Shown piece after piece: positions 49,009 through 62,243 of a stretch of 64,000 nucleotides of DNA; the first letter of the stretch is position 1, and the number at the start of each line of letters is the position of its first letter. Both the position numbers and the translations under genes were made by a program. Below the pieces are notes generated by a model. That model saw nothing but the letters and a program-made list of their open reading frames with translations, searched no databases and was not told where the DNA came from. Source of the stretch: Danio rerio (lineage: Eukaryota > Chordata > Actinopteri > Cypriniformes > Danionidae); NCBI RefSeq assembly GCF_049306965.1, contig NC_133180.1, positions 29,125,001-29,189,000 on the forward strand. Reading direction: 5' to 3'.

Positions 49009-49574
49009 GGCGAGATACAAGCTTGAGGGAAGTTAGAAGAGTTCCGTGTCACGCTAAACCAACCTCGGTCGTATGCTCGGCAGAAACGCCCAACGCCCAG
49101 CCCCCCTGACACTTGTTTTGACTCGTAACCTTTGTAAAAGTGAACGAATAATTAGTAAATCAACTGCTATCCCACTTTTAAAGTAGTTTCATTTTGTATT
49201 TTTTATCTGTGGACTTCATTACAACATGAACTAGCTAAGCTGAGCTAGATTAATTATTTGAAATATTTACAGTATCTCGGGGGAGTGTTTTATGTAGAGT
49301 TGCCAGATTTCATTGGGATATACCGTGTACAGAAGCGAAAGTGTGATTTAATGAGGAGATACATTTCTTTAATAGCAGTAGCAAGATTAAGCAAATCATT
49401 TTATTATTATTAATAATAATAAAAATGTTCACAAAACCAGCACCATTATTAGAAACTCAGGTAAAAATGTATTTACTTGTTTAAACGCATTTCTTCTCGC
49501 ACAATCTGGCAACGCATGATGTTACGAGGAAAACATCTCTGCTGAGGTTTAGAGGCTAATCGGTCTTTGTCAGT

Positions 49575-49601
49575 CACGTGCGTTTGTTGTGTGTGACGTC
49601 A
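49575..49601. promoter_or_regulatory. E-box and perfect CRE between the galactosyltransferase and the short ORF
   Basis: CACGTG at 49575-49580 and TGACGTCA at 49594-49601, followed by GCGCCATTTTT, a YY1-like core. They lie about 590 bases upstream of the galactosyltransferase ATG (minus) and 70 bases upstream of the plus-strand ORF, as in a shared or bidirectional promoter. Confidence 0.4.
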
Positions 49602-49667
49602 CAACTGCGCCATTTTTGAGGTATCGCTTCCCGAGACAACTTGAGAGACATAACGCAAGAGTGATAT

Positions 49668-49793
49668 ATGGTCAAGCTGGAGAAATACAAGGAAATCGGG
49701 AGCGCGTGGTACCGCAATAAACTAAACAAACATGCCAGGGACCGTCATTTTGATAAACTGTCTTACATTCAGGATCTAGATCCGTTTGAATGA
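49668..49793 (+). CDS. Short unrecognised ORF (41 aa) in promoter-like DNA
   Basis: ATG at 49668 opens 41 codons to TGA at 49791. The peptide starts MVKLEKYKEIGSAWYRNKL and ends LSYIQDLDPFE; it is amphipathic, charged and not low-complexity, unlike random ORFs nearby. Just upstream are an E-box (49575-49580), a perfect CRE and a GCGCCAT motif. It might be a first exon, a small gene, or a fragment of a multicopy gene or transposon. The composition faintly recalls N-termini of large fish multicopy SWIM/YqaJ-type proteins, from memory only. No function is assigned. Confidence 0.35.
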   Translation: MVKLEKYKEIGSAWYRNKLNKHARDRHFDKLSYIQDLDPFE

Positions 49794-50727
49794 ACTGCAA
49801 GCCAATGGAGTGCGCTGCCGCCGCCAACCCCTCATTGCTGATAATAATGACATGTCATACTGTATATCATCAATGTCTTAATATACATTGTTTTAGTTTG
49901 AACACCATTAAACCACAGTAAGTATTTCTAATTATGTATTGCAGTTTTCGTTTTACTTCATTACCGTTAGTTACATCTAATATTTACATTTACAAACTAT
50001 TTGATGTTTGTATCCAAAGTATTTTACAAATATGAACAATAAACATAACAGACGTGACGTCGAGCACGAATGTTAATGTAGTACATGAGGAAGCAGATTC
50101 AAAAAGGAGAATGAAGAGCGCAGTCTTAAATTGACAATTTTAAATATTTACGATGTCATCCGACAAAAAGTAGTTATTATTTTTCGCCTCTATCTGGCAA
50201 CCAGGTTACTGCGAATGAATTAGTGTTTAATTGTTATATAATATTATTTAGTTTGACAACCAGATTGCATGGTCACACTTATACTTGAATGACATAAAAT
50301 TTGCCACAGCTTAAAAACAGCAATAGCTATATAACAGCTTTTGTTAAAATGTAACAGATTATATGATACATTGTATCAAAGATTTGTCTTTTCATGAACT
50401 ACTGGGTGAGGCAAAGTGTTAATATTTAGATCTATAATGTTTAGCATGACTAATCCATAGAGGATAGCAGCTAGTATAGTGAGCTAAAACCAGTTTTTAA
50501 ATAACTAATACACTGTAAAAAATAACTTGTGTGATAAATTAGTCATGACAGCATAGGTTTTAGTTCATGGTAACAGTTGAACATAACAAAGTTAATCATG
50601 TTCTAACTTAATTTTAGAAGTCATGCAAGCTGTTTTAAGTCAGTTTATGGACTCACAAGGTTAATTTGATCCAGAAATATTTCAGGCAACCAGGATTTTA
50701 CAGTGTAGTTTAAAGATATAGACTATA
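49794..50727. other. AT-rich DNA downstream of the short ORF, nothing recognised
   Basis: No splice donor or continuing frame that would extend the 41-codon ORF into a convincing gene was identified. Confidence 0.4.
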
Positions 50728-51042
50728 TTCATTTATTTATTTTATTTTCAGCTTAATCCCTTTATTAATCAGGGTGACCCACACAGCGGAATGAATCACC
50801 AACTTCTCCAGCATAAGTTTTATGCAGTGGATGACCTTCCAGCTGCAACCCATCACTGGGAAACACCCATTCACTCTCATTCACACTTATACACCACGGA
50901 CAATTTAGCTTACCCAATTCTCGTATAGCACATGCCTTAGGACAGTGGGGGAAGCCGGAGCACCTATGGGAACACGGGGAGAACATGCAAATTCCACACA
51001 GAAATGCCAAATGAGGCTCGAACTAGTGACATTATTCTGCTG
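50728..51042 (-). repeat. DANA SINE
   Basis: Reverse copy with the AGGGATTAAGCTGAAAATAA tail at the left and a decayed head at the right; immediately downstream of the tenascin poly(A) signal. Confidence 0.82.
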
Positions 51043-51082
51043 TCACAAAAAATGTAAACAATAATTATTAAACAAAATCTGT

Positions 51083-52253
51083 TTTATTGTAAGAGGGGTT
51101 ACAAAGAAACACCTGTTGTACACCCATTTAATAAACAAACAAACAATCGAACAAACAAAAATATTCAAATACCAAAACGAGACATAATTTACACAGGTTT
51201 GTATAGGGTCAGTGGTTTAGTCAATAGCAGGGTAGGGTCAAACACGAAGACTTATTCTGTATATTAATTCTTTTTTTTTTCTTGCAAACAGAACTTTCAT
51301 ATAAGGCTATGTTTACAACAATTCCAAAAACCCGGCTGTTACTTTTTCTTTCTGAATCTTGAACATTACACAAGCTCATAACTGGCGAACACAGCATCGC
51401 TTAAAACCAAAAAACTGAACATAGGTCCTGCCTTAACTTTTGTTTCTTTTAAATCTTTCTTTTAATAACAAGCAACAAATGTTCTTATGCTCTGTGACTG
51501 AATGCCAATAGAGGTATAGGGTACAGGAAACACGACAAAAGGTGCATATAAATGAACACTTCGCAGTACTGTAAAGGTTCCGGTTCTGGAAACTGATCAG
51601 CAGAATGCAAGATTTTGTCGGAGAGAGAAGACAGAGAGGATGGGTACTTCGATTTATCACAGACAGCCAAGAAAGAGGTAAAAACAAATAAAATATCCGA
51701 GAGCCTCCCCACTAGATTTTTTTAATCATGTGCTTTTAAACTTCTCAACCTAACTGAGAAAATAACGTATTCAGGATAAGGCTCTAATGCAAAAAAAAAA
51801 AAACACCACACACAAACATTCAACTCTCTCCACAGTAACTGTATGCGATACAAAGAATAATATCAGTATTTTTTAAAACTTGAAAGCACCAAGCCAAACT
51901 CAAAATCTCCTCTCTGTCTGCATTGTGTTTTATGTTATCGGAGGGTCTGTCTTTGGTGTGCTTATGATGAACAGGCACAGTGTGTAATGTTTACCACTTC
52001 ACTATGAGTCTATTGGTTTACTGTCAGATTGATGTGGACAGAAGTGTATACACATACACGACCGTGTTAGGACTTTAGCTTTGAATGGGAGGTGGGGTGA
52101 AAACTTTTGTTGTTGAATTTGTTCTCCATGAACAGGCGAGTGTAGAGAGCAGGCCGGGCTCCTGGCAGTGGCTTTGGTAGATGAAGGGGATGAGATGATG
52201 CAGGAGGAACTGGGGCCAAATGGGTTGGTTGAATCCAGCTGAAGTATAGTGGT
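51083..52253 (-). other. tnc: Probable tenascin 3' UTR with poly(A) signal
   Basis: No other gene is visible below the tenascin stop. The first clear minus-strand AATAAA is at 51088-51083, giving a 3' UTR of about 1.2 kb. A SINE starts about 40 bases further downstream, so the transcript would end just before it. Confidence 0.45.
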
Positions 52254-52364
52254 TTATGATCGCTTTTTTCTTCCCTCAAAGTTCCTGAAGTTGGCAGGTC
52301 TGATCTTCATCTCTGCAAACTCAACAGAGTGCTCGTGACCCTTCCAGTGGAACCAGTTTACACC
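52254..52364 (-). CDS. tnc: Tenascin last coding exon with stop
   Basis: 111 bases, 36 codons and TAA (52256-52254): [19 protein letters not shown], then [17 protein letters not shown]. The basic C-terminus is the tenascin-C type. Confidence 0.93.
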   Translation of the reverse strand, partial: GVNWFHWKGHEHSVEFAEMKIRPANFRNFEGRKKRS

Positions 52365-53224
52365 CTGGGGATGAAATCATTTACATTATGTATACATTTC
52401 ATAACCTCATCAATAGTCTTTTAAAGGGAATCTGTCTGTAGAAAGCATGTATGAAATGCGTACCTTGCTGTGGCTGTTGTCTCCATATCTGCCCATTATA
52501 TTTACTCGATGACAGTTTTTATACCAGAAAGCTCCCTTATATGACAGAGCACAGTTGGTGACCGCTATATCATTGTCATTATCGTAAGTTGAGAATGGAC
52601 GGCCGTGATGATATGTCATTGAATCACCTTTAAAAAAGAAACAAAAAGAATCATGAAATAAGTCAGCTACCATTGATTGCTAATGTATTGGAGACTTACT
52701 TTTAGTTGAACAGTTGACATGTAATTCCAAAGTTACCGAACTCTATCATAAGTCATTACTAAACTTAGTAATAAGAACTCAAACTCAAGTCATAAGGAAT
52801 GATTAAGCAAATACTTCTGTTAATAGTGCTAGGAACTGTGCAAAAGTTCCTCCACCTAAAAAGGGACCCTCAAAATAGTTTTAGCGTCTATAAAGCTTAG
52901 TTCACTGGAGAAATGAACTCTATAGAAGATCATTTCTCTAATCATTTGCACTACATCAGCCAGTAGTGATGTCCTAATAATTTTATTGGTTTACATGTAT
53001 CTGTTTTGGTATTATATAATGGAAGCTGCTGTTTGAAATTATTTTTCTTCGCAGCTTGAAAACGTCTTGTTGAGAGTACATTTCTATCAGTATTACTATT
53101 AGATTACAGTGATCTACTTTTTATGCACACACTACTGAATGTTTTTTTTTTTTTAATTGGATATTGTTTATCATAGTGATAGTTAAGATTTGTCACTGGT
53201 TCAAGTGCACACACACACACACAC

Positions 53225-53287
<63 letters not shown>

Positions 53288-53394
53288 CATCACTGTAATT
53301 TATATGAAATGACAGAATGGACCTCATTACATTTGAGGTGAAAACAACATATTTTAGTTTTCAGTTGTAAAGCTTTAGTTGGTAAATTACCAAA

Positions 53395-53472
<78 letters not shown>

Positions 53473-56400
53473 TTACTGGTTAGAGTACTGTTCAAATACT
53501 TACAATACCAGATCGGCAGATATACTCTTACTTAAGATGTCTTTTTTCCACACAAAGTTAGGTTGATCTGCATTCTCCAAGTATGCTCCAAATGTATGAG
53601 CTTCAACATATACTACTTATGAAATCCGCACAATCTATTGCAATTTTTATAAATATTTTAAAGACTCAGTTTAGAACAGTGCACGTTTTAACAATTGATT
53701 ATGGTTTATACAATTTTTTTTGTGTGTGTCTATGTGTTTATGTCTATTTATTTTTTTGTAACTTTGTCCTATGCTGCCTGTCTTGGCCAGGACACCCTGG
53801 TAGAAGATATCTCAATGGGACATTCGTGGTAAAATAATTAAACAAGTAAATAAATGTTTTCAACAAACAAACTGAAATAATAATAATAAAAACATTTTAT
53901 TATTAGATCTAGACAATAAAGTAAAACCTGCCTTAGTGCAATTTACATGTTTGCATTCAGGGCTAAACAAGAGGGTTATGTCTAAAAATACTTAATAAAT
54001 TAATTTGTAGTTGCACATCATTTTAAATAATCACACATTCAAACACTGGGTACTAAAAAATAAGAACATTTATAGGTTAGGATTATTAGTGGTTTACGGT
54101 TATTATGTGTAGCTAAGCATAATTTACTATTCATCTCATGAATAGTAACATGTCGAGTAGATGTAACGTGTAAAATAAAGTGTTAGGGCTCAGCAGTTAA
54201 TTGTATCCTTTAAGTTTATAATAAGATGTAATATGCAAGTTTGCAGAGAAAGAATTTTCCTATCCTTACGAAAAAAAAAAAAAATTTAAGGACAAAGCCA
54301 TAATTAGTTCTTTAAACCAATGAAAAAAACAAAATTTGTTTTGCCACTTACTGTACATATCAAATACATATTAAAACTATTTTAATATATGCATATAAAT
54401 TGTGTAGAAAATTTTTTATTTAGAGGCATAGTTCACCCAAACATGAAAATTTACTTTATTTCAAGTACTTCCAAACCTTTACAAGTCATACTAACCATAA
54501 AAGATAATATTTTGAAGAAAGCTGAAAACCTGTAATCATTGACTTCCATGGCAGGAAAAAAATACTGTAGAACCCAGTGGCAACTGGTTTCCAATATTCT
54601 TCAAAATATGTTTTTTTGTGTGCAATAGATGAAAGAAAGGCAAACAGGTTTGTCACGAGTGGATGGTGAGTAAATGATAACCGAATTAGAATATTTGGGT
54701 GAACTGTCCCTTTAAAATTATTATAAACAGAGGTAAAGTGAAGACTTCACCTGCTGTGCCACTGTATCCTCCAACATGGACTTTGTAGCGAGCACGTGGT
54801 TCAGAGATTGAAAACTTGTCATATTGCGCGTATGCAGACTCGCCCTTATCTCTGAGGTCCACACGCAGCTCATACTGCCCAAAGGAGGTGATTTTATGGA
54901 GGTTAGATAGACCTGCAGACACACACAATGAGATTTATAGACCAACATTTGCGAAAATCACACCGTATCAACTATACCTCTAGGCCTCTGTGCTTCCTAG
55001 AGCAATAATAGCAATTTGATGTGTGCAGAAATTTAAACATACCAAGCCAGAATTCATCATTCAGGTCACCGAAGCCTGCCGTGTAGTTCTTCCAGTTTCT
55101 GAAAAACTCCACTTTGCCACTCTGCCGCCTCACAAACACCTGAGGTACAACGATATAGTATTGACTTTTTATTTTATTGATAGAAGAGGCTTTTATGGCC
55201 TCTAAAGTAAATTTTTTGAGGCAAGAACATCTCATATTCTGATTGCAATTACAGTTATAGTTGACAAAGAATAAATAATCGTTTCATTTAAAAATACATA
55301 CATACATTAAATGAATATACAATTCTGGCCTTATATTATTGCATTATTTACAATAAAGTGAAAAATGTACACCTTTTATTTATGCCATGTTCACACATAA
55401 CAACTGATTTTTTGAACGGCTTATCAATAGTTTTTATGTTCTTGTGTGGAAATACTAAATTTCGTACTATCATGCTTAAAAACAAGAAAAACGTGCAACT
55501 TGGGGGATTCAAACATTAAAGGGGACCTATTATGACCCTTTTTATAAGATTTAAAATAAGTCTGATATCCCTAGAAAGAGAGAGAGAGAGAGAGAGTGTG
55601 TGTGTGTGAAGTTCAAGCCCCACAAATAATGTTTTATAACTCTTTAAAACAGCCTCTTTTAGGCTTTGATCTTAATTGCGCCTTTTTGGTGACTGTAGCT
55701 TTAAATTGAAATGAGATGAGGTGGAGCTACACATGCATTTGTGGCAGATTCAAAAACAAGACTAATGTCCTATGCTAATCAAGGAGAGATCATTACCCAT
55801 GGGCGGGGCTTCCCCACTCTGATGACACGTACAAAGGGAGAATGTCAAAGTGTTTCTGCAGTCTATTTTTATGAAGTGTGATTATTAAAAATAAAATGAA
55901 TAAATTTTACCGCTAGAAGCTGCTTATATTCACATATTGATGACACACAACTGTGTTTAAAGCCCTATTCATGAGTTCACATTTAGCAGATGATTGATTA
56001 TAAAACTTGTTTTGCAAGCTCGCCGGGAGATATCCCTGAGCTCATAAGATTCTCAAGCCTGGGGCTCCCTCCTACTTGCAAGCCGAGAGGGGAGTTTGAG
56101 CTCATGTAGATCTCGAGAACTCCCCTGCTGTAGTAGCTTATGAACAGATAGTCATTGATCTTAAGAGATAACTACTAACTTGGAGCATGTCTATGGTGCT
56201 GATTTGGATTGTCAATTAACTTAAGTTACTTGTTTTTGGACCGTGGGAGAAAACCGGGGAACCCGGAGGAAACCCACGTGAGCACGGGGAGAAAATGTAA
56301 ATTCCGCACAGAAACGTTGGCTGGCTTGGTAAGGACTAGAACCAGTAACGTTCTTGCTGTGTGGCACAGGGCCAGAGTGGGACTCCTTTTTAGCCCAGGC

Positions 56401-59400
56401 GTTTCAAGCTTTAGACCGGCCCATCTCAGTACATGACTGACTATATTAAAATAAGGTCATTTCCAATTCAGTTCCCAATGACACTATCATGTCTTTTTTA
56501 AGGAAACAGTTGCTTTAGAACTTCAAATGTTTTTCATAAATATCAAAACATTTAAGGGTAGTTAAAGCTCCAACACTATTCTTTAAAACATCACAATGTC
56601 CTTTCCTGCATTATCTCAATATATATTCTATGCAAAATTCTTTATAGATATCCAGTCCTTTGTAACGGTGGTCACAAAAAATAAAAATAAAATAGGTAAA
56701 CCTATAAGTATCCCAAACAGTATTATATGTCTTAACACTAAAAATTTAAAAAATAAAATAAATAATAATCCCTAAGGTGAGATTCAAATCTGTGTCGGTG
56801 GCATCGTAACGCATCGTGCTGACCACTGGACCACAATGGCACTATCATGTTAGTGCTGTTTGCGGTCGAATGATAGTTCCGTTATCATTAACCTGCAGGC
56901 TGCATTTTGCTCACGGGTCTGTGAGAAAATAAATGAAAAAATTATAGCTGCGGCAAAATAATGAATTAAAAGAGAGATGCCATGGTCAAATAAATAAACA
57001 AATAAAAAAAAAATTTCAAGACTGCTGAGTGTTCAAGCAGCTATAGGGACACCGGCCCTCGCAGCCAAAAAACAGACCGGCCCACCGGGAACTCTCCCAG
57101 TCCTCCCGATTAGCCAATCCGGGCCTAGTGAGGACACAGTGGTAAACACTGGGGCACTGTGGCAACCATCTAGGAAAGGAAGAGTAGTAGCGGTGGAAGG
57201 GGGGATTCTTCAAAACGAAGGTTGTTAAAAAATTTAATAATGCGGAACCAGCCACAAGCAATCATAAGCATGTGATTCTCTCGAAATTAGTTTATAAATA
57301 AACTTCACATAAAAGTGATTTTTGTGTAATACTTTTAATGTATGTTAAAAGCTCCTTAAAGTTCGTGCTCATAGTTATTCAGCCGTGATACACCAGCACA
57401 GTTTAAAATAATCATTATTTTTTTCCCTTTATTGTTGTTTTAAGATTAAAGCTGAAGGCACAATCACTTTTACAAACAATCTGCAGTAATGTAGTGAACA
57501 CTAAAATCTGGGGGTTTAATAGTGTAAGCATTCTGGCTATTGGAATTTTAAGATTAAACCCTGCTGGGTCTTTGTATCCCGCTGTGCAATGCTATTAAGA
57601 TAATCTTAGAATCACCCCTGACTGTAATTGCCCTTTTTTCAGTTAAAATCTTATAAATATTCAATACATACCAAAGAAGCTGTGACAGAGTACAAAGCAA
57701 TAGTTACACACATTGTTACTCAACACTGTTGCAACATTCCAGTTGATAAGACATTTTCCTATCCTGAGTGTGCAGTAATTCAAAAAAGTATGACTCACGA
57801 TCCAACCGCCTCCATCGGTGGTCATATCACAATAGACCTGTAGGGGTTGACTCTCATCTCCACGCAGGTAAATGGTGTACAAGCCTGAGGTGGTGTCTCC
57901 ATTCAGCAGAGCCTGCGAGCAGTCTTTAGGATGCTTATACAGCACTCCAACTATGATCAACAAAGAAAAAGTGTTTGTCCGAGTGCCGCTTCATTTAATT
58001 TAGCATCTTCACATCCACAACTGAACTAAATGAGCTTGTAACCGTGTAATAAAACTGTCATTTTGTTTTGTTTTCTCACTTGTGAGGAAGACTGTAGAAA
58101 TGACTCTGCTTCTCTTTGGTCCAGCGATGGCCTGCAGTTTTACTGTGTACTCGGTGGAGGCGGTGAGCTGGGACATGCTGTAAAATGTTGCTGTGGGGCT
58201 GAGGACCACCTCCTGAGCAATGAAAAATAAAGAAATGAGCAAACTCCAGTATAATAGGGTCAAATAAACATCTGTAAATTATGCTTGGCCATTAATTTGA
58301 TCTTGTCTTCTCACCTTGACTACACCATCAGCGGACTCAAAGCTAAGGATGTACCCACTGATGTCTGCTCTTGGCGGCTTCCACGTCAACATGGCGGTCT
58401 CTGTTTGAATGTTACTGGCGGCCAGATTCTGAGGGGCATCAACATCTGTGGAAGGGGGAATTAGTTGTCAAAGTGGTATTGAGGATGAGTAATGATATAC
58501 AAATTATAAGCATTTAGTTGACAATGCACAAATGACAAAGATTTTTTTTTATTAGCAAGAAATAAGTTTACTCAGGGTATGTACAGAAATCAGAGATTGA
58601 AATGCAATACCTTTCTAGACCTCTTTGAAGACTCTTTGTATACATTTTAAGACCTCATCACCACTTTATGTTTTAACCAATAACACTGCCGACATTCTAA
58701 CTTGCAGTATATTTACTAAATACTGGTTGCAAGAAATGAATACTAAACTAAAACTGTATTTATATATTGAATAAAAATGTTAATTGAGCAGGTGGTGCCT
58801 TTACAACAGCCGGAATAACAATGTTCCCCTGGTTATTGCAGTAAACTAAGTCAAGATGTTAAATCTAGCAGGATTTGTTTGATTTCAACACAGCATCCCA
58901 ATATATTTCTAAAGGCAAACTTTAGCATACTAATACAAAATTTAATACCTTGTAAAATAGCGTTTAAGACTTTTAAATACTTTTAGGGCCTTAAATGTCT
59001 CAAAATTGATTTATCAAGTTTTAATACTTTTTAAGAACCCGTGGACACCCTGTTACATCTTAAGAGTAATTTTTAAAAATTAAAATAGCAGATTTTACGA
59101 AAAAGTACACATGAATTACAATTGAATGTTTTTTTAACCATGATAATAATTTTCATAGGAACTAGCATTTCTTAAAACTTCTTCATCATTACAATGTTCC
59201 AAAACCATGATTTCCATGTGTAAAGTACATCTATCATGTTTCTACATATGGTTTACAGTATTTTTGCACAACCTTATTGATGTAACATTTCAAAAGGTTG
59301 AAATACTGCATGTAAAATATTCTCATTAACATAATATTTTTAAATACTTATTCAATAAGAGTTATTCAAATTCTCAATCATGATTCTGAAAAAAGTATAA

Positions 59401-62209
59401 AATATTATTATATAGTTTTAAATTATATAATTGAATAATGCTAAATTTGACCCTGGACAAAACTAAATGTAACCTTTTTTTTCAAAATATTATACATCAC
59501 ATGAAATATCAATACATAAGCTTTCCAACAGAACAATAATTGACTGAGATAAAACAATATCAATTTTAAAACAAATCTAAATATTGACAAAATTGCTTCT
59601 TGTTGTCTAAATTATTCTTAGCAATACATAATACTAATTAAAAATTGGACAGTTATTAACAATTTACAGTAGGACATACACATAAAGTCTTTATACAACA
59701 TAATCTTCGAAACATAACTTAATATTGTAATGATTTTTGGCATAAAAGTAAACGTATCATTTTGACACATTGACTTTATTTTTGGCAATTGGCAAAAATA
59801 TATGCATGCAATTTAAGACCAAGGCCCAGGTTCACAAATTAGCATATACAAGATAGCCAAATCTGAGATATTAACCCAGTAAGTAAAATAAAATAAAATA
59901 AAATACAAAAAAAGACACTGAGGTAAATCTTCATAATTGTTATTAATTCATAATTAAAGTGAATAATATTATTATGACACAATACATCTTTAATGAATTT
60001 CCAGTTGAAGTCAGAATTATTAGCCCCCCTTTGAATTGTTTTTTTTTTTTTTTAAATATTTCCCAAAGGATGTTTAGTGCACAGTAGGCAGTGCTGTCAC
60101 CTCACAGCAAGAAGTTTGCTTGATCAGTTGGCGTTTTTGTGTGGAGTTTGCATGTTCTCCCTGCGTTCGCATGGGTTTCCTCTGGGTGCTCCGGTTTCTC
60201 CCACAGTCCAAAGACATGCGGTACAGGTGAATTGGGTAGGCTAAATATCCGTAGTGTATGAGTGTGTGTATGTGTGTGTGTGGATGTTTCCCACAGATGG
60301 GTTGCAGCTGGAAGGGCATCCGCTGCATAAAAATAGTTGGCGGTTTATTTCGCTGTGGTGACCCCAGATTAATGAAAGGACAAAGACGAAAAGTAAATGA
60401 ATGAATGAATGAAATGATGTTTAACAAAGCAAGGAAATTTTCACAGTATGTTTGATATTTTTTTTTCTTCTGGAGAAAGTCTTATTTGTTCTATTTCAGC
60501 AATAAAAGCACTTTTTAATTTTTTAAAGACCATTTTAAGGTCAAAATTATTAGCCCCTATAAGCTATAACATTTTTTCAATAGTCTACAGAACAAACCAT
60601 TGTTATACAATAACCTGCCTAATTAACCTAGTTAAGCATTTAAATGTCACTTTAAGCTGTATAGAAGTGTCTTCAAAATATCTAGTCAAATATTATTTAC
60701 TGTCATGGCAAAAATACAATAAATCAGTTATTAGAGATGAGTTAGCATGTTTAGAAATGTGTTGAAAAAATCTCTCCTTTAAACAGAAATTAGGGAAAAA
60801 ATAAACAGGGGGGAGAACAATTCTGACTTCAACTGTAGTTCTACAATTTAACTCTGGTAGTGGGCAAAATAAATAATTTCATAATTTTCATTCATCAGAA
60901 GTGGTCAGCTGGTAGAATATAGTAGCAGAGATGTGTTGTGGTATTAGTGTGTCCATCGGCTCACCTGTAGTGAAGTCAGTGCTGGTTGCCGCACTCTTGG
61001 CTGTGTCTCGGAATGCATAGACTTTAACAGTGTATAAAGTAGCAGGAGTGAGGGAGCTCATCTCAAACTCCACCGTGTTCCCAGACACCCTTTCCATCAC
61101 CGGAGCCACTGACAAACAACAAAACACACAACTGAGACTCACTGCTTCCTTCTGTTCCGCAAGAATAATGACTGACAGTCTGAGTTACCACTGTCTGCGC
61201 TGTATGTGATCACATATCCGTCTACAGTGGCGATGGACGGCTGCCACAACAGCAGGGCTTCAGTGTCGCTGATGTTCACTGCTGTCAGGCCTCGAGGTTT
61301 ATCCAGAGCTGAGGGCCAACAGATACACAAACACACACACACATGAGAGAAGCAAAAACCACTCAGACAGCCTGGAGGCCATTACTAGGCTTCTGCCAGA
61401 CTGGAAAGCAAAATGTGTACAACTTATGACTCCATATTACTGCCTTCTGTCGAGCTGCTTTTTAAATTGACTTTGCAGTTGCATTTATATTTGTTTTTAG
61501 TAATTTGTATGTGTCTATAACAGGGATGTGACAAGATCTTGTATGACGAGATCTCACAAGATTAAATCGAGATTTCTCATCGAGGTGAAAAGTTGTCTCA
61601 TGTGTTGTGTTGTTTTGATGGAGCATAAGGGTGAATTTAGCACTGAAAGTCGGAGGCAGGTCGGAGGCAGGATTTGATTTGAACTGCAAATCAAGTGCTT
61701 TGCACACACCAGGCTGGGCTCAAGAGTTGCGCATGTCACTCGGTTGCTTGGGCGAGTGTGACGTAGTCAAATTTTTTTTTTAAACTAGAGGTCCGCAGCT
61801 ACCGCATCCAACAGAGGCTACAACTGCAGCCACACTCATTAACCATGCTACATATTCATGCAATGGCATAGCACTTCAGATATTCTTAAAGTCGTAATCG
61901 TTTTAAACAAATGTAATTAAGACATGTGGAGTATTCCTATTTAGGTCGCATTATTGAAGTGTAGAGCAAAGAACGAAATCAAAATATTACCGTCGTTTAG
62001 GTCTTTTAGCCGCATTTTGCGACAGGATAAGACCTACACACACGGACACTATTATGTGCACTTACAGAGTTAGTAAAAGACACATCTCTAAGCATGCGCT
62101 CACACACACACACACACAGATGAAGATTTCTTAAAAATAGTGTAAAAATCTAGTCTCCTCTAATTCTGTTGACCCAATTCTCTTGTCTCATCTCGTCACA
62201 CCCCTAATG

Positions 62210-62243
<34 letters not shown>

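Noticed and set aside
49009-49020. Galactosyltransferase start at 49020
   Set aside because: The codon there is TTG. The ATG at 49008 has a good context and gives the usual family length and signal anchor.
56030-56170. A satellite-like block shared with 63640-63760
   Set aside because: Only short GAGCTCA and GATCTCGAGA-like words match by eye; too weak to call a repeat family.
60074-60427. 117-codon minus-strand ORF, and 104-codon ORF at 23756-24070
   Set aside because: Both are antisense or sense readings of DANA SINEs.
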